Assembly: GCF_016612535.1 (NCBI RefSeq)
Contig: NZ_JAENXS010000001.1
Location: forward strand, 1,389,501 to 1,453,500
Source: Bradyrhizobium diazoefficiens
Lineage (GTDB): Bacteria > Pseudomonadota > Alphaproteobacteria > Rhizobiales > Xanthobacteraceae
DNA length: 64,000 nucleotides
Direction: 5' to 3'
The position numbers and the translations under genes were made by a program. Positions 55,129 to 62,760 of this stretch are shown in pieces. The first letter of the stretch is position 1, and every line of letters begins with the position of its first letter. Under the pieces are notes generated by a model. It had not been told where the DNA came from. It did not search any database and saw only the letters and a program-made list of their open reading frames with translations.

Positions 55129-56083
55129 ATTCTTGAAGTTGTCGACCACCGCGGCGGGTGCCGCAATGACCATCTATCTGCCGGCCGGTTGGACGCCTGC
55201 AAGGGCCGCGGGCAGGTCGAAAGTCGGCTTCAGCCAGTGCACCACGCTGGAGCCGTGGCGCGTGCAGTTCAACAAGGACATCCAGGCCGAGGCGAAGAAC
55301 CATCCGGATATCGACCTCATCATTACGGACGGCCAGGACAAGACCGAGAAGCAGGTCGCCGATTGCGACAATTTGATCGTACAGCAGGTCAACGTGCTCC
55401 TTGTCTCGCCCAAGGAATCGGCCGGCCTGACCGGCGTGGTCGAAAAGGCGATCGACGCCAAGATTCCCGTCATCGTGCTCGACCGCAACGTCGACACCAA
55501 GCGCATCACCCAGTTCATCGGTGGCGACAACGTTGCGATCGGCAAGGCGGCCGGCGAGCACGCGGTGAAGCTGCTCGGCGGTCCGGGCAAGGCGGCCGGC
55601 AACGTCGTCGAAATCTGGGGCGGCATGGGCACTCAACCCGCGCACGACCGGCACGACGGCTTCCATGCCTTCACCGACAAGGAGCCCGGCATCAAGTACC
55701 TGCTCAACAACCAGTCGGGCGACTGGAAGCAGGACAAGGCCTACGACATCATGACAACGGCGCTTCGCAACAACGAGAAGATCGACATGGTCTACGGTCA
55801 TAACGATCCGATGGCCTATGGCGCATATCTCGCCGCCAAGGACGCCGGCCGCGACAAGGATATCAAGTTCATCATCGGCATCGACGGATTGCCGGACGAA
55901 GGCGTCACCTGGGTCTCCAAGGGCCAGCTTACCGCGACGTTCCTCTACGCAACGCCCGGCGCCGAAGGATTGAGGCAGGCGGCAAAGCTGCTCAAGGGCG
56001 AGAAGCTCAAGCCAGTCATCACCTTGCCAACAATGCTGATCACCAAGGAGAATGCGTCGGAGATCCTGAAGAAGAACGGATAG
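55115..56083 (+). CDS. Sugar ABC transporter substrate-binding protein
   Basis: A 322-residue binding protein with an RR-type signal peptide (MKRREFLKLSTTAAGAAMTI, twin-arginine-like) followed by Peripla_BP_4 motifs (KVGFSQCTTLEPWRVQFNKD, VQQVNVLLVSPKESAGLT, IGGDNVAIGKAAGEHAV, VYGHNDPMAYGAYLAAKDAG). It begins inside the permease C-terminal coding sequence, overlapping it by 14 bp. Its similarity to ribose/allose-type proteins suggests a sugar or sugar-like ligand; the exact one is unknown. Confidence 0.9.
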   Translation: MKRREFLKLSTTAAGAAMTIYLPAGWTPARAAGRSKVGFSQCTTLEPWRVQFNKDIQAEAKNHPDIDLIITDGQDKTEKQVADCDNLIVQQVNVLLVSPKESAGLTGVVEKAIDAKIPVIVLDRNVDTKRITQFIGGDNVAIGKAAGEHAVKLLGGPGKAAGNVVEIWGGMGTQPAHDRHDGFHAFTDKEPGIKYLLNNQSGDWKQDKAYDIMTTALRNNEKIDMVYGHNDPMAYGAYLAAKDAGRDKDIKFIIGIDGLPDEGVTWVSKGQLTATFLYATPGAEGLRQAAKLLKGEKLKPVITLPTMLITKENASEILKKNG

Positions 56084-56115
56084 CCTTGATCTGGCTTCAC
56101 CGATGTAGCGCCCAC

Positions 56116-56151
56116 GAGAGCCAGGTGCGTCAAATCCCGCACCGGGCTCTC
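56116..56151 (+). terminator. Stem-loop after the binding-protein gene
   Basis: GAGAGCC-a-GGTGCG pairs with CGCACC-g-GGCTCTC across an 8-base loop, a 13-bp stem with one mismatch. There is no T-run. It may stop or process the operon transcript before the DUF1349 gene. Confidence 0.6.
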
Positions 56152-56223
56152 CGTTCGCGGCGCGGCTGCCTATTGCGCCAGATCGAGATCCGGCGGAATC
56201 GGCAACTTTCTTTGAGGTTTGAC

Positions 56224-56820
56224 ATGAGCGCTGCCGTCTTCGCCAGGCAGGATGGTGTCTGGCTGAACGAACCGGAACGATGGACCACCGCACAGGACGA
56301 CAGCCTCGAGATCGTCACCGACCAGGCCACCGATTTCTGGCAGAAAACTCACTACGGGTTCCACCGCGACAGCGGCCACTTTCTGGGTTTTCGGACCGCA
56401 GAGGCTTTTACTGCCGAGTTGCGCGTCCAGTGCGATTTTCGAGAACTCTACGATCAAGCCGGCATCATGGTGCGCGTCGACGCGGAGCATTGGGTCAAAG
56501 CCGGAATCGAATTTTCGGACGGGCGCGCCATGCTCTCGAGCGTATTGACCAACGGGCAGTCGGATTGGGCAACAGCCCCCTATGAGCACGATGCCGGCGA
56601 TTTCCGGATGCGCGTCACGATCGCGGGCGGCGTTCTGCGATTGCAGGCCTCGGCTGATGGCAAAATCTGGCCACTCGTCCGATTGGCTCCTTTCACCACG
56701 GCGCAATCCTACCGGGTCGGACCAATGGCTTGCACACCCGAACGAGGGGGATTGCCGGTCACGTTCACGAGATTTTCCCTGAAACCGCCGCTCGGCAAGG
56801 ATCTGCACGATCTCAGTTAG
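56224..56820 (+). CDS. DUF1349-family beta-sandwich protein
   Basis: A 198-residue protein with a concanavalin-like jelly-roll profile: WLNEPERWTTAQDDSLEIVT near the N-terminus, TDFWQKTHYGFHRDSGHFLG, YDQAGIMVRVDAEHWVKAGI near residue 80, and LRLQASADGKIWPLVRLAPF near 140. DUF1349 proteins are regarded as carbohydrate-associated enzymes of uncertain activity. It follows the sugar ABC operon, so it could act on the same sugar. ATG 56224 was preferred to the upstream open frame. Confidence 0.8.
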   Translation: MSAAVFARQDGVWLNEPERWTTAQDDSLEIVTDQATDFWQKTHYGFHRDSGHFLGFRTAEAFTAELRVQCDFRELYDQAGIMVRVDAEHWVKAGIEFSDGRAMLSSVLTNGQSDWATAPYEHDAGDFRMRVTIAGGVLRLQASADGKIWPLVRLAPFTTAQSYRVGPMACTPERGGLPVTFTRFSLKPPLGKDLHDLS

Positions 56821-57051
56821 AGCTGATGCACGCCATGGCTCAGCAGAGGCGGAAATTTGGCTCTGACGCCATTCGGACCAGGGGCGCGAACTTTGAATTT
56901 GAGTAAGGAGGCGATCGCAGTCCGTCTGTCGTCACCTTTCGAAGGGGCGAGGCGGCTTTCCGTCGGCTTTGCGCGCTACCGCCACGTTGAATCTCGGCCC
57001 GGCCGGGTGACGCATCTGCGCGAGTTGAGTCGCATGCGGACATGCCGACGC

Positions 57052-58038
57052 CTAATCAAGCTTCAGCTCGATCGCTCTTATTACCGGCGTCCAGCGTGCA
57101 ACCGCTTCTTCAATTGCTTGCGCCGTCTTTTGCGGATTGGAATCAAGTTCAGGTTCCATCCCGTCGGCCATCAGCATCTCGCGGAAATTCGGGTCAGCCA
57201 TCACGTCGCGTGTCGCATCCGCAATGTGCTCTATTGCGGCACCCGGTGTCCCCTTCGGAGCAAGCAGCGCCAGCCAACTTTCGGCTTTCAAATCCGGCAG
57301 GCCGGACTGAATGGCCGTTGGCACATCGGGCGCGCCTGGAAGACGATGCTGGCTGGTCATCGCCAGAATTCTGATCTTTCCGGCCCTGTGCAATTCGAGC
57401 AGCTGGCCCGTGCAGGACATAAACATGATTGGAATATGCCCGCCGATCAGGTCGTTGGTAGCCGGCGCAGCACCGCGATAGGGCACATGCCTCAGATCCT
57501 TGATGCCGCTCTGCAGTTTGAACATTTCGCCGGCGAGATGGTTCATGGTGCCCACGCCGGCTGAGGCATATGAAAGCTGGCCTGGATGTTCCTTGGCATA
57601 GGCAACGAGCTCGCCCAGATTGGTGACCGGCAGCGCAGGGTGCACGACTATGGCGAGCGCCGTGCTCACCAGCCGATAGATCGGCTCGAAATCGGCCGCC
57701 CCGTACAATGGATGCGCAGATGCGATCGGCGTGATGATGAGGTTACCGACGTTCCCCATCACGATGGTGTAGCCGTCGGCTTGCGCATGAGCTGCCATAT
57801 CGAGACCCAACGCTCCACCGGCACCACCCACATTCTGGATCACGACACCACCAAGCAGCGGTCGCACCCTTTCCGCCCATGGACGGCCAACCGCATCGTT
57901 GATGCCGCCGGCGGCATAGGGGATGACAAGGTGGATCGGTCGCGTGGAAGGGGTTTCCGACCGCGCCGCGCGCGGCAATGTCGCAGACACGGCTGCACTG
58001 CCTGCGATCTGAAGAAAATGACGACGAGAAACCGACAT
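57052..58038 (-). CDS. Bug-family (TctC) solute-binding receptor with twin-arginine signal
   Basis: A 328-residue periplasmic receptor of the tripartite tricarboxylate transporter/Bug family. The RR-type signal peptide (SVSRRHFLQIAGSAAVSATL) is followed by RPIHLVIPYAAGGINDAVGR (the family beta1-loop), VVIQNVGGAGGALGLDMAAH, YTIVMGNVGNLIITPIA, LSYASAGVGTMNHLAGEM and IKDLRHVPYRGAAPATNDL. ATG 58038 was chosen because GGAGCG lies just upstream. No tctA/tctB membrane genes are adjacent. It is downstream of the fusion gene of the same family, so it may be controlled by that protein. Confidence 0.9.
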   Translation of the reverse strand: MSVSRRHFLQIAGSAAVSATLPRAARSETPSTRPIHLVIPYAAGGINDAVGRPWAERVRPLLGGVVIQNVGGAGGALGLDMAAHAQADGYTIVMGNVGNLIITPIASAHPLYGAADFEPIYRLVSTALAIVVHPALPVTNLGELVAYAKEHPGQLSYASAGVGTMNHLAGEMFKLQSGIKDLRHVPYRGAAPATNDLIGGHIPIMFMSCTGQLLELHRAGKIRILAMTSQHRLPGAPDVPTAIQSGLPDLKAESWLALLAPKGTPGAAIEHIADATRDVMADPNFREMLMADGMEPELDSNPQKTAQAIEEAVARWTPVIRAIELKLD

Positions 58039-58094
58039 TTCGCGCTCCATCCGTCGAAGTTCGCAAGGACGATATCGCCGACCGAAACAGACCG

Positions 58095-58112
58095 CCTCAC
58101 CCGATATGGTGA
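58095..58112. promoter_or_regulatory. Palindromic box upstream of the Bug receptor gene
   Basis: TCACC-CGATAT-GGTGA, extended on one side to CCTCACCCGAT, lies 57-74 bp upstream of the Bug receptor start and covers the stop codon of the fusion gene. It shares CCTCACCCGAT with the palindrome at 59872-59891. This is a candidate binding site of the LuxR-type domain encoded next to it. Confidence 0.5.
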
Positions 58113-59749
58113 CCGACGCCGCGATTTTTCAAATCTGCTGCGACGGATGGCAAGCAAAAGTGGTTCATGGCGAGAGCCGTGAGCAACATCGCCAACTGGA
58201 CCTGGCCTGAGGTCCCGGTCTTTACGAAGATACGTCGCATATGGGTTTTGATGGTATTCGGCGACAGCCCAAGATCGCGAGCGGTCCGCGTCATCGGCAA
58301 TCCGTGGGTGACGGCGATCGCGATTCTTGCTTCCGCCTCCGTCAAGCCATAGGCATCGATCAGGCTTTTGACCGAAACCGAGGTGCCGATCCTCGGATCG
58401 CTTATGTGCAGAATGGCCGCAACGGAGTCCGTGTGCGGGCTTGAAAAAGCAGAGATATCCTTGCCCCGCACGGAGCTGATACGAATATGCAAGGAGCGAC
58501 TGTCGCCGCTCAGCGGGAGCAACAAGTGGTTCGAGACCACACCGGCTGCGGCCCTCCGGATGAGCCGCCCGAGCAGCGCCGTGTGCGGCGGCGAGTTTGT
58601 CTTGATCTCGGCGCCGCTGATGCGCAATGGGCTTCGGTCCTGCGCGAGCATTCGGGCCGCCGCGTTCGCAAACAAAACCTTTCCTTCGCGATCAACCAGA
58701 ATGACGCCATTTGCGAAGCGGTCGAGAATTTCATGCTCGACGCGCTGCAGCGAGCGATTTTGGTCGATGTTCGGCACGATCGCTCTGATCACGGGTGCCC
58801 AGCGCGCAATATCGCCCTTGAGGATGCGGAGCATCTGCTCCGGGCTTGAACGCAGATCGGGCTCCATGCCCGCGGTGAGCAGCGTCTGTAGAAACGCCGG
58901 ATCATCCATGCCCTCGCTCGTCGCATGCGCGATGTGGTCGATGATCGTGCGAGGCGTTGCTTTTGGTGCGAACAGCCCAAGCCAGCTTTGCGCGTTGAGT
59001 TCGGGCATCCTCGATTCGATTGCCGTCGGAATATCGCGCGCCGCGTCGAGCCGGGTTGGCGTCGTGACGGCAAGAATCCTGATCTTGCCGGCTCTGTGAA
59101 GATCGATGAGTTGTCCGGTCGCGACCGCTACCAGCAATTGGGCCTCGCCCGCAACAAGATCGGCCGTCGCAGGCCCCGCTCCGAAATATGGCACGTGCCG
59201 GAGGTCCGGCAGGCCGGCCTGCAGCTTCAATGTCTCGACCACCAGGTGATTGATGGTACCAACTCCTGCCGTCGCACAGGAAACCCCGCTGGGACGGGTC
59301 CGCGCGTACGCCACAAGCTCGCTCAAGTTGCCAACAGGCAGCGCCGGATGAACAGCAATGAAGAAGCCGGTCATCGCCAGGCGACGGATTGGCTCGAAAT
59401 CGTGAAGCCGATCGTAGAGCGGTGATGTCGCAGCCATGGGGGCGACAATCTGATTGCCGACGTTTCCGAGCAGGATGGTGTAGCCATCAGGCCGCGCCCT
59501 CGCCGCGGCGCTGACGCCAACCGCTCCGCCCGCGCCGCCGATATTGTCGATGATGATCGTAGCGAGCATCGAGCGCATCTTGTCCGCCCATGGACGGGCC
59601 AAAGCATCGTTCGAACCGCCCGGTGCGTAGGGAATCACAAGATGGATCGGCCTGGTCGCAAAACCACGCGGTGGCGCCGGGCGCGAGAGGCCGGTTGCAC
59701 CAATTCCAGCTCCAACAGGCTGAGACAGATGAGACTGTGAAACTGCCAT
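58097..59749 (-). CDS. Fusion of a Bug/TctC receptor domain with a PAS and LuxR regulator
   Basis: A 550-residue protein in one frame. Residues about 30-327 are a complete Bug domain (RPIHLVIPYAPGGSNDALAR, IIDNIGGAGGAVGVSAAARA, DLRHVPYFGAGPATADL, ending ARWAPVIRAIV) closely matching the neighbouring receptor. Residues about 335-455 are PAS-like (RFANGVILVDREGKVLFANA). Residues about 465-528 are a LuxR helix-turn-helix (LTEAEARIAIAVTHGLPMTR, LGLSPNTIKTHMRRIFVKTG). No signal peptide precedes the Bug domain (MAVSQSHLSQPVGAGIGATG), so the whole chain should be cytoplasmic. ATG 59749 follows GAGGCGAA. A frame open further upstream exists. It is a probable one-component regulator. Confidence 0.85.
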   Translation of the reverse strand: MAVSQSHLSQPVGAGIGATGLSRPAPPRGFATRPIHLVIPYAPGGSNDALARPWADKMRSMLATIIIDNIGGAGGAVGVSAAARARPDGYTILLGNVGNQIVAPMAATSPLYDRLHDFEPIRRLAMTGFFIAVHPALPVGNLSELVAYARTRPSGVSCATAGVGTINHLVVETLKLQAGLPDLRHVPYFGAGPATADLVAGEAQLLVAVATGQLIDLHRAGKIRILAVTTPTRLDAARDIPTAIESRMPELNAQSWLGLFAPKATPRTIIDHIAHATSEGMDDPAFLQTLLTAGMEPDLRSSPEQMLRILKGDIARWAPVIRAIVPNIDQNRSLQRVEHEILDRFANGVILVDREGKVLFANAAARMLAQDRSPLRISGAEIKTNSPPHTALLGRLIRRAAAGVVSNHLLLPLSGDSRSLHIRISSVRGKDISAFSSPHTDSVAAILHISDPRIGTSVSVKSLIDAYGLTEAEARIAIAVTHGLPMTRTARDLGLSPNTIKTHMRRIFVKTGTSGQVQLAMLLTALAMNHFCLPSVAADLKNRGVGHHIG

Positions 59750-59871
59750 TTTCGCCTCGCTACAACTTGTGAAAATTTGCGCGCAGCCACCAATAGCCGC
59801 GCTCGGCGCCTCGACCCAAGAATAGCCGACCTTGTCGGATTGCAAATTCTAGCGTGCGCCCGCAGGCGCAG

Positions 59872-59891
59872 CCTCACCCGATCGGGTGAGG
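59872..59891. promoter_or_regulatory. 20-bp perfect palindrome upstream of the fusion gene
   Basis: CCTCACCCGATCGGGTGAGG is its own complement and lies about 123-142 bp upstream of the fusion start. Its left half recurs upstream of the Bug receptor gene at 58095. It may be an autoregulatory site. Confidence 0.6.
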
Positions 59892-60111
59892 CAGGGACAT
59901 GGCCGCCAGCGCGCGGCCCATGGCGACTGTCAGGGAAGGACCCACGAGCTTTGCTGGGCACGGCCGCCCGTGCCGGACCGCCGAAGGCCTGTCAAGCCGC
60001 CAGCCGCGAAGGTTTAATGATGACCAGAGATCGCAAATCGCCTGTGCCAAACGGCGCCGTCCGCTCGGTTCGTCGTGGCCGGAGATGGTCGGCAAGCATC
60101 TCACAAATCAA

Positions 60112-60138
60112 AAATGGCCCGCGCGATGCGGGCCATTT
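60112..60138. terminator. Terminator-like hairpin in the gene-poor stretch
   Basis: AAATGGCCCGC and GCGGGCCATTT form a perfect 11-bp stem with a GCGAT loop and AT-rich ends on both sides. It lies in a 59,892-60,535 stretch where open frames on both strands show no recognisable product. Confidence 0.65.
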
Positions 60139-60164
60139 CGTATCGGAACTGGTGAAGTCCGAAT

Positions 60165-60271
60165 TTGGTTGCGGGGACACGCAACACCCGATCCCGGCGA
60201 AATGGAACGCCTGTTCCTGGGACCGGGGTTTCGCAAGTATCGTTGGTGGCGGGGGCTCGCAACGCCCGATT
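60165..60271. repeat. Imperfect direct repeat in the stretch before the toxin operon
   Basis: TGGTTGCGGGGACACGCAAC near 60165 and TGGTGGCGGGGGCTCGCAAC near 60243, each continuing into CCCGAT after one or two bases, are similar 27-bp copies about 80 bp apart. They may be remnants of an integration event or of a repeated coding segment. Confidence 0.45.
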
Positions 60272-60535
60272 CTTGCGATTGGTAGAGAGGACCGTACCAA
60301 AGCTAGCCGCATAACTGCTTGCCACCGAATGCAGTATGGCAGGTTTGGGAATCCACTTGCAGTCGTGAGGTATGCCGCTCCCGCATGGGCCGATCCATGC
60401 GAGGGGTACCTACAGATCCAACCGGGCGTCCGACCTCGTGGTGGCTCACTGCAAGATCAAATCAAGGAGCACCGGCCACCTCCTTCGCATGCCCGGGAAC
60501 GCTGAAGGGGGCAATTGATGCTGGCCTCATCACCC

Positions 60536-60561
60536 TTGACCGAACATAGCTTGGAAGCTAT
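60536..60561 (+). promoter_or_regulatory. Promoter and operator of the toxin-antitoxin operon
   Basis: TTGACC (60536-60541) is a good -35 element. The palindrome ATAGCTT-GG-AAGCTAT (60546-60561) ends directly at the toxin ATG and overlaps the expected -10 region. XRE-type antitoxins such as HigA repress their operon at such palindromes. Confidence 0.65.
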
Positions 60562-60927
60562 ATGAGTTGGGATGTCAGACTTCACAACGCCTTCGGGGCG
60601 GAGTTTCTGGCTTTCGAGCGCGGTGTTCAGACCGAACTTCTGGCCGTCGCGGTGCTGCTTGCCGAATTCGGCTTGCAGCTCGGTCGCCCCTACGTCGGCA
60701 CGCTTAAAGGCTAGAAACACGCCAACATGAAGGAGATGCGTTTCTCCGCTGCGGACGGCGAATGGCGTGCAGCCTTCGCGTTCGATCCGGAGAGGAACGC
60801 CATCGTTCTGGTCGCGGGCGACAAGTCGGGCGGTAGCCAAAAGCGCTTCTACAAGCAGCTTATTGCCAAGGCGGACAGCCGGTTTTCCGACCATCTGGAA
60901 AATCTGAAATCCGTAAAGAAGGGATGA
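60562..60927 (+). pseudogene. RelE/HigB-like (Gp49-type) toxin gene with an internal TAG
   Basis: The frame reads MSWDVRLHNAFGAEFLAFER, then VAVLLAEFGLQLGRPYVGTL, a TAG stop at 60712-60714 (after codon 50), and continues in the same frame KHANMKEMRFSAADGEWRAA, AFDPERNAIVLVAGDKSGGS, RFYKQLIAKADSRFSDHL. Together this is a full-length phage-derived Gp49-like toxin (about 121 codons), where LKGSKHANMKELR is the family consensus, so TCG to TAG is the probable lesion. Residues essential for RNA cleavage lie after the stop. A restart at ATG 60727 would give only the C-terminal half. Confidence 0.8.
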
Positions 60928-60931
60928 TCCT

Positions 60932-61303
60932 ATGGGACGGAGCATCGATCAGGTCATAGCTTCCCTGCCCCGCGACCAGCAGGAGCAGATCGAAGCGCGC
61001 TATGACGAACTCCGGCAGGAGGTCGAAGGGCTGCGCGAGCTGCGCCAGATCGCCGGCAAGGCCCAGGAAGATGTCGCGGCCGCCCTGAACATTAAGCAAC
61101 CGTCAGTTTCCAAGATCGAGAACCAGGCGGACATGTATCTCTCGACACTCCGCGGCTATGTCGAAGCGATCGGTGGCAAACTCGAACTGACGGTGAAGCT
61201 GCCGGCCCGGCCGCCTGTGAGGATCGAACATCTCGGCGACTCAACTCAGCCGGCGGCGAAACCGCCAGGTCGGCGAGCTGGTTCTCGGCGGAGGCTTGCT
61301 TGA
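60932..61303 (+). CDS. higA: HigA-like XRE-family antitoxin
   Basis: A 123-residue protein with an N-terminal helical part (SIDQVIASLPRDQQEQIEAR) and an XRE helix-turn-helix (LRQIAGKAQEDVAAALNIKQ, SVSKIENQADMYLSTLRGYV, near residues 35-75), followed by EAIGGKLELTVKLP and a basic tail. Such proteins neutralise Gp49-type toxins. It starts 4 bp after the toxin stop. Its stop overlaps the start of the SIR2 gene (TTGA), so SIR2 translation is coupled to the antitoxin. Confidence 0.87.
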   Translation: MGRSIDQVIASLPRDQQEQIEARYDELRQEVEGLRELRQIAGKAQEDVAAALNIKQPSVSKIENQADMYLSTLRGYVEAIGGKLELTVKLPARPPVRIEHLGDSTQPAAKPPGRRAGSRRRLA

Positions 61304-62619
61304 CGCCTGAGACAATCACTCGACTGCTAGCCTCTATTAACGCCGGCCGCCTTCTGGTGGTCTGCGGCGCCGGGCTGTCGATGGCGCCACCCAGTAGCCT
61401 GCCGTCGGCCCGTGCGGTCACCGAGCGGTGCTTCGACAAATACCGTCTCGAATCTGACCCGAACTGCGACGTCGGTCTTCGGGACAATCTCGAGGCACTC
61501 GCCGAGCACTTTGCAGGCCTCAACACCCTGCAATCGGTCTTCATCGAACATCTCGTGCCTTGGCCCGCTTTTGTGCGACCGTCGAACACGGGGCATGCTG
61601 CGATAGCGGATTTCCTCATCACTCGCGCCGCCGTTGCCGGCATATCGAGCAACTACGATACGCTCATCGAGAGACGCGCTTGGGATTATGGGGCGGACTT
61701 CCGCGGTTCGCTCGATGGAGATGAAGCAACCGTCGATTCAGTGCGCCAAGCACCTTTGCTGAAATTCCATGGCTGCTCTCACCGCGATCGGCCATCCACG
61801 GTCTGGGCGCCTTCGCAGCTCCACGATCCGACCATCTCAGCTCGAATTGCGCGAAGCAAAGTGTGGATGGCTGCCAACCTTCGGCAAAAGGACCTGCTCG
61901 TCGTCGGCTTCTGGTCGGATTGGGAATACCTCAACGCCGTGATCGGCGAAGCGCTGATCGATGTGCAGCCGCTGTCCGTGACCGTGATTGACCTCTCGCC
62001 GACAAACGGGCTCGAGCAGAAAGCCCCGCAGCTCTGGGAGATAGCGCACGCACAAAACGTGACGTTCGAACATGTCCAAGAGTCCGGGGCTGCGGCGCTC
62101 GACGAGCTTCGTCGCGCGTTCTCATCGAACTACCTTCGTCAGGTCTTGGACGCCGGACGGGCCGCCTTTGAACACGCCATCGGAGTCCAGTGCGACCCAG
62201 CTTGGCTCAACGTCGGCAACTTCGACAGCGAAGCTCTGTATGGTCTGAGGCGCGATGCCGAAGGCGTCTCAGCGGCAGAGCCGGCCAAACTCCTGCGCCC
62301 TGCAAATCCGGAAGCCCTCGGCTTTTTCCACTTGCTGCTCCGTCAGGCTGGGGCTGTTGAACGGGCTGACGGTTATGATCTGAACGGCCGGACCATCCGC
62401 GTCCTCAACGGAGCTCAATCCGTCCTCGGAACGCTTCGTGGGAAGTTCGTCGAGCCGCCTGCCGCGATGCAGTCTGACATCGTTGTAGCAGTGGGCGCGA
62501 CAGACCTGGGCGTCCCGGACAACGTCGTGCGCAGCGGACGCGCCGGCGACGTCATTCGTCCTGATCCAGCGGGCGAATGGTACGACCTCCCTGGGGCAAG
62601 AGCGGCGTTGGGCATCTGA
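61300..62619 (+). CDS. SIR2-like domain protein
   Basis: A 439-residue protein with an N-terminal SIR2-like NAD-binding domain: LLVVCGAGLSMAPPSSLPSA (GAGLS at 23-27), SSNYDTLIERRA with the Asn-Tyr-Asp motif at 118-120, KFHGCSHRD with His157 at the catalytic position, and LLVVGFWSDWEYLNAVIGEA. Such domains in bacterial anti-phage systems hydrolyse NAD+. The C-terminal 200 residues (ALDELRRAFSSNYLRQVLDA, PEALGFFHLLLRQAGAVERA) match no domain I know and may sense a trigger. TTG 61300 overlaps the higA stop. An ORF remnant starts inside its last codon. Confidence 0.82.
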   Translation: MTPETITRLLASINAGRLLVVCGAGLSMAPPSSLPSARAVTERCFDKYRLESDPNCDVGLRDNLEALAEHFAGLNTLQSVFIEHLVPWPAFVRPSNTGHAAIADFLITRAAVAGISSNYDTLIERRAWDYGADFRGSLDGDEATVDSVRQAPLLKFHGCSHRDRPSTVWAPSQLHDPTISARIARSKVWMAANLRQKDLLVVGFWSDWEYLNAVIGEALIDVQPLSVTVIDLSPTNGLEQKAPQLWEIAHAQNVTFEHVQESGAAALDELRRAFSSNYLRQVLDAGRAAFEHAIGVQCDPAWLNVGNFDSEALYGLRRDAEGVSAAEPAKLLRPANPEALGFFHLLLRQAGAVERADGYDLNGRTIRVLNGAQSVLGTLRGKFVEPPAAMQSDIVVAVGATDLGVPDNVVRSGRAGDVIRPDPAGEWYDLPGARAALGI

Positions 62620-62760
62620 TGGACATCTTCACACAAGCCGAAATCCTCCTTCGCGACGCCCAGTATGAGACCTGGACGTGGACTGGCTCAGCCGGCCCCG
62701 TGACCTGTTTCGAAAACGCGGCGCTCATGGGATTCGTCCACGTCTTCGACACCGCCCTAT
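62619..62760 (+). pseudogene. Truncated gene coupled to the SIR2 gene
   Basis: ATG at 62619 overlaps the SIR2 stop by one base. The frame reads MDIFTQAEILLRDAQYETWT, GSAGPVTCFENAALMGFVHV, FDTA, about 46 residues that look like a genuine N-terminus, and then changes character at about 62757. In another frame the sequence continues LPDDLRETITVTVSFVDDSG and then dissolves. A deletion or frameshift here is inferred. I do not recognise the family, but the position and coupling suggest a partner of the SIR2 protein. Confidence 0.6.

Noticed and set aside
59777..60505. 242-codon forward frame between the fusion gene and the toxin operon
   Set aside because: No recognisable features, spans a terminator-like hairpin and direct repeats, and lacks a ribosome binding site.
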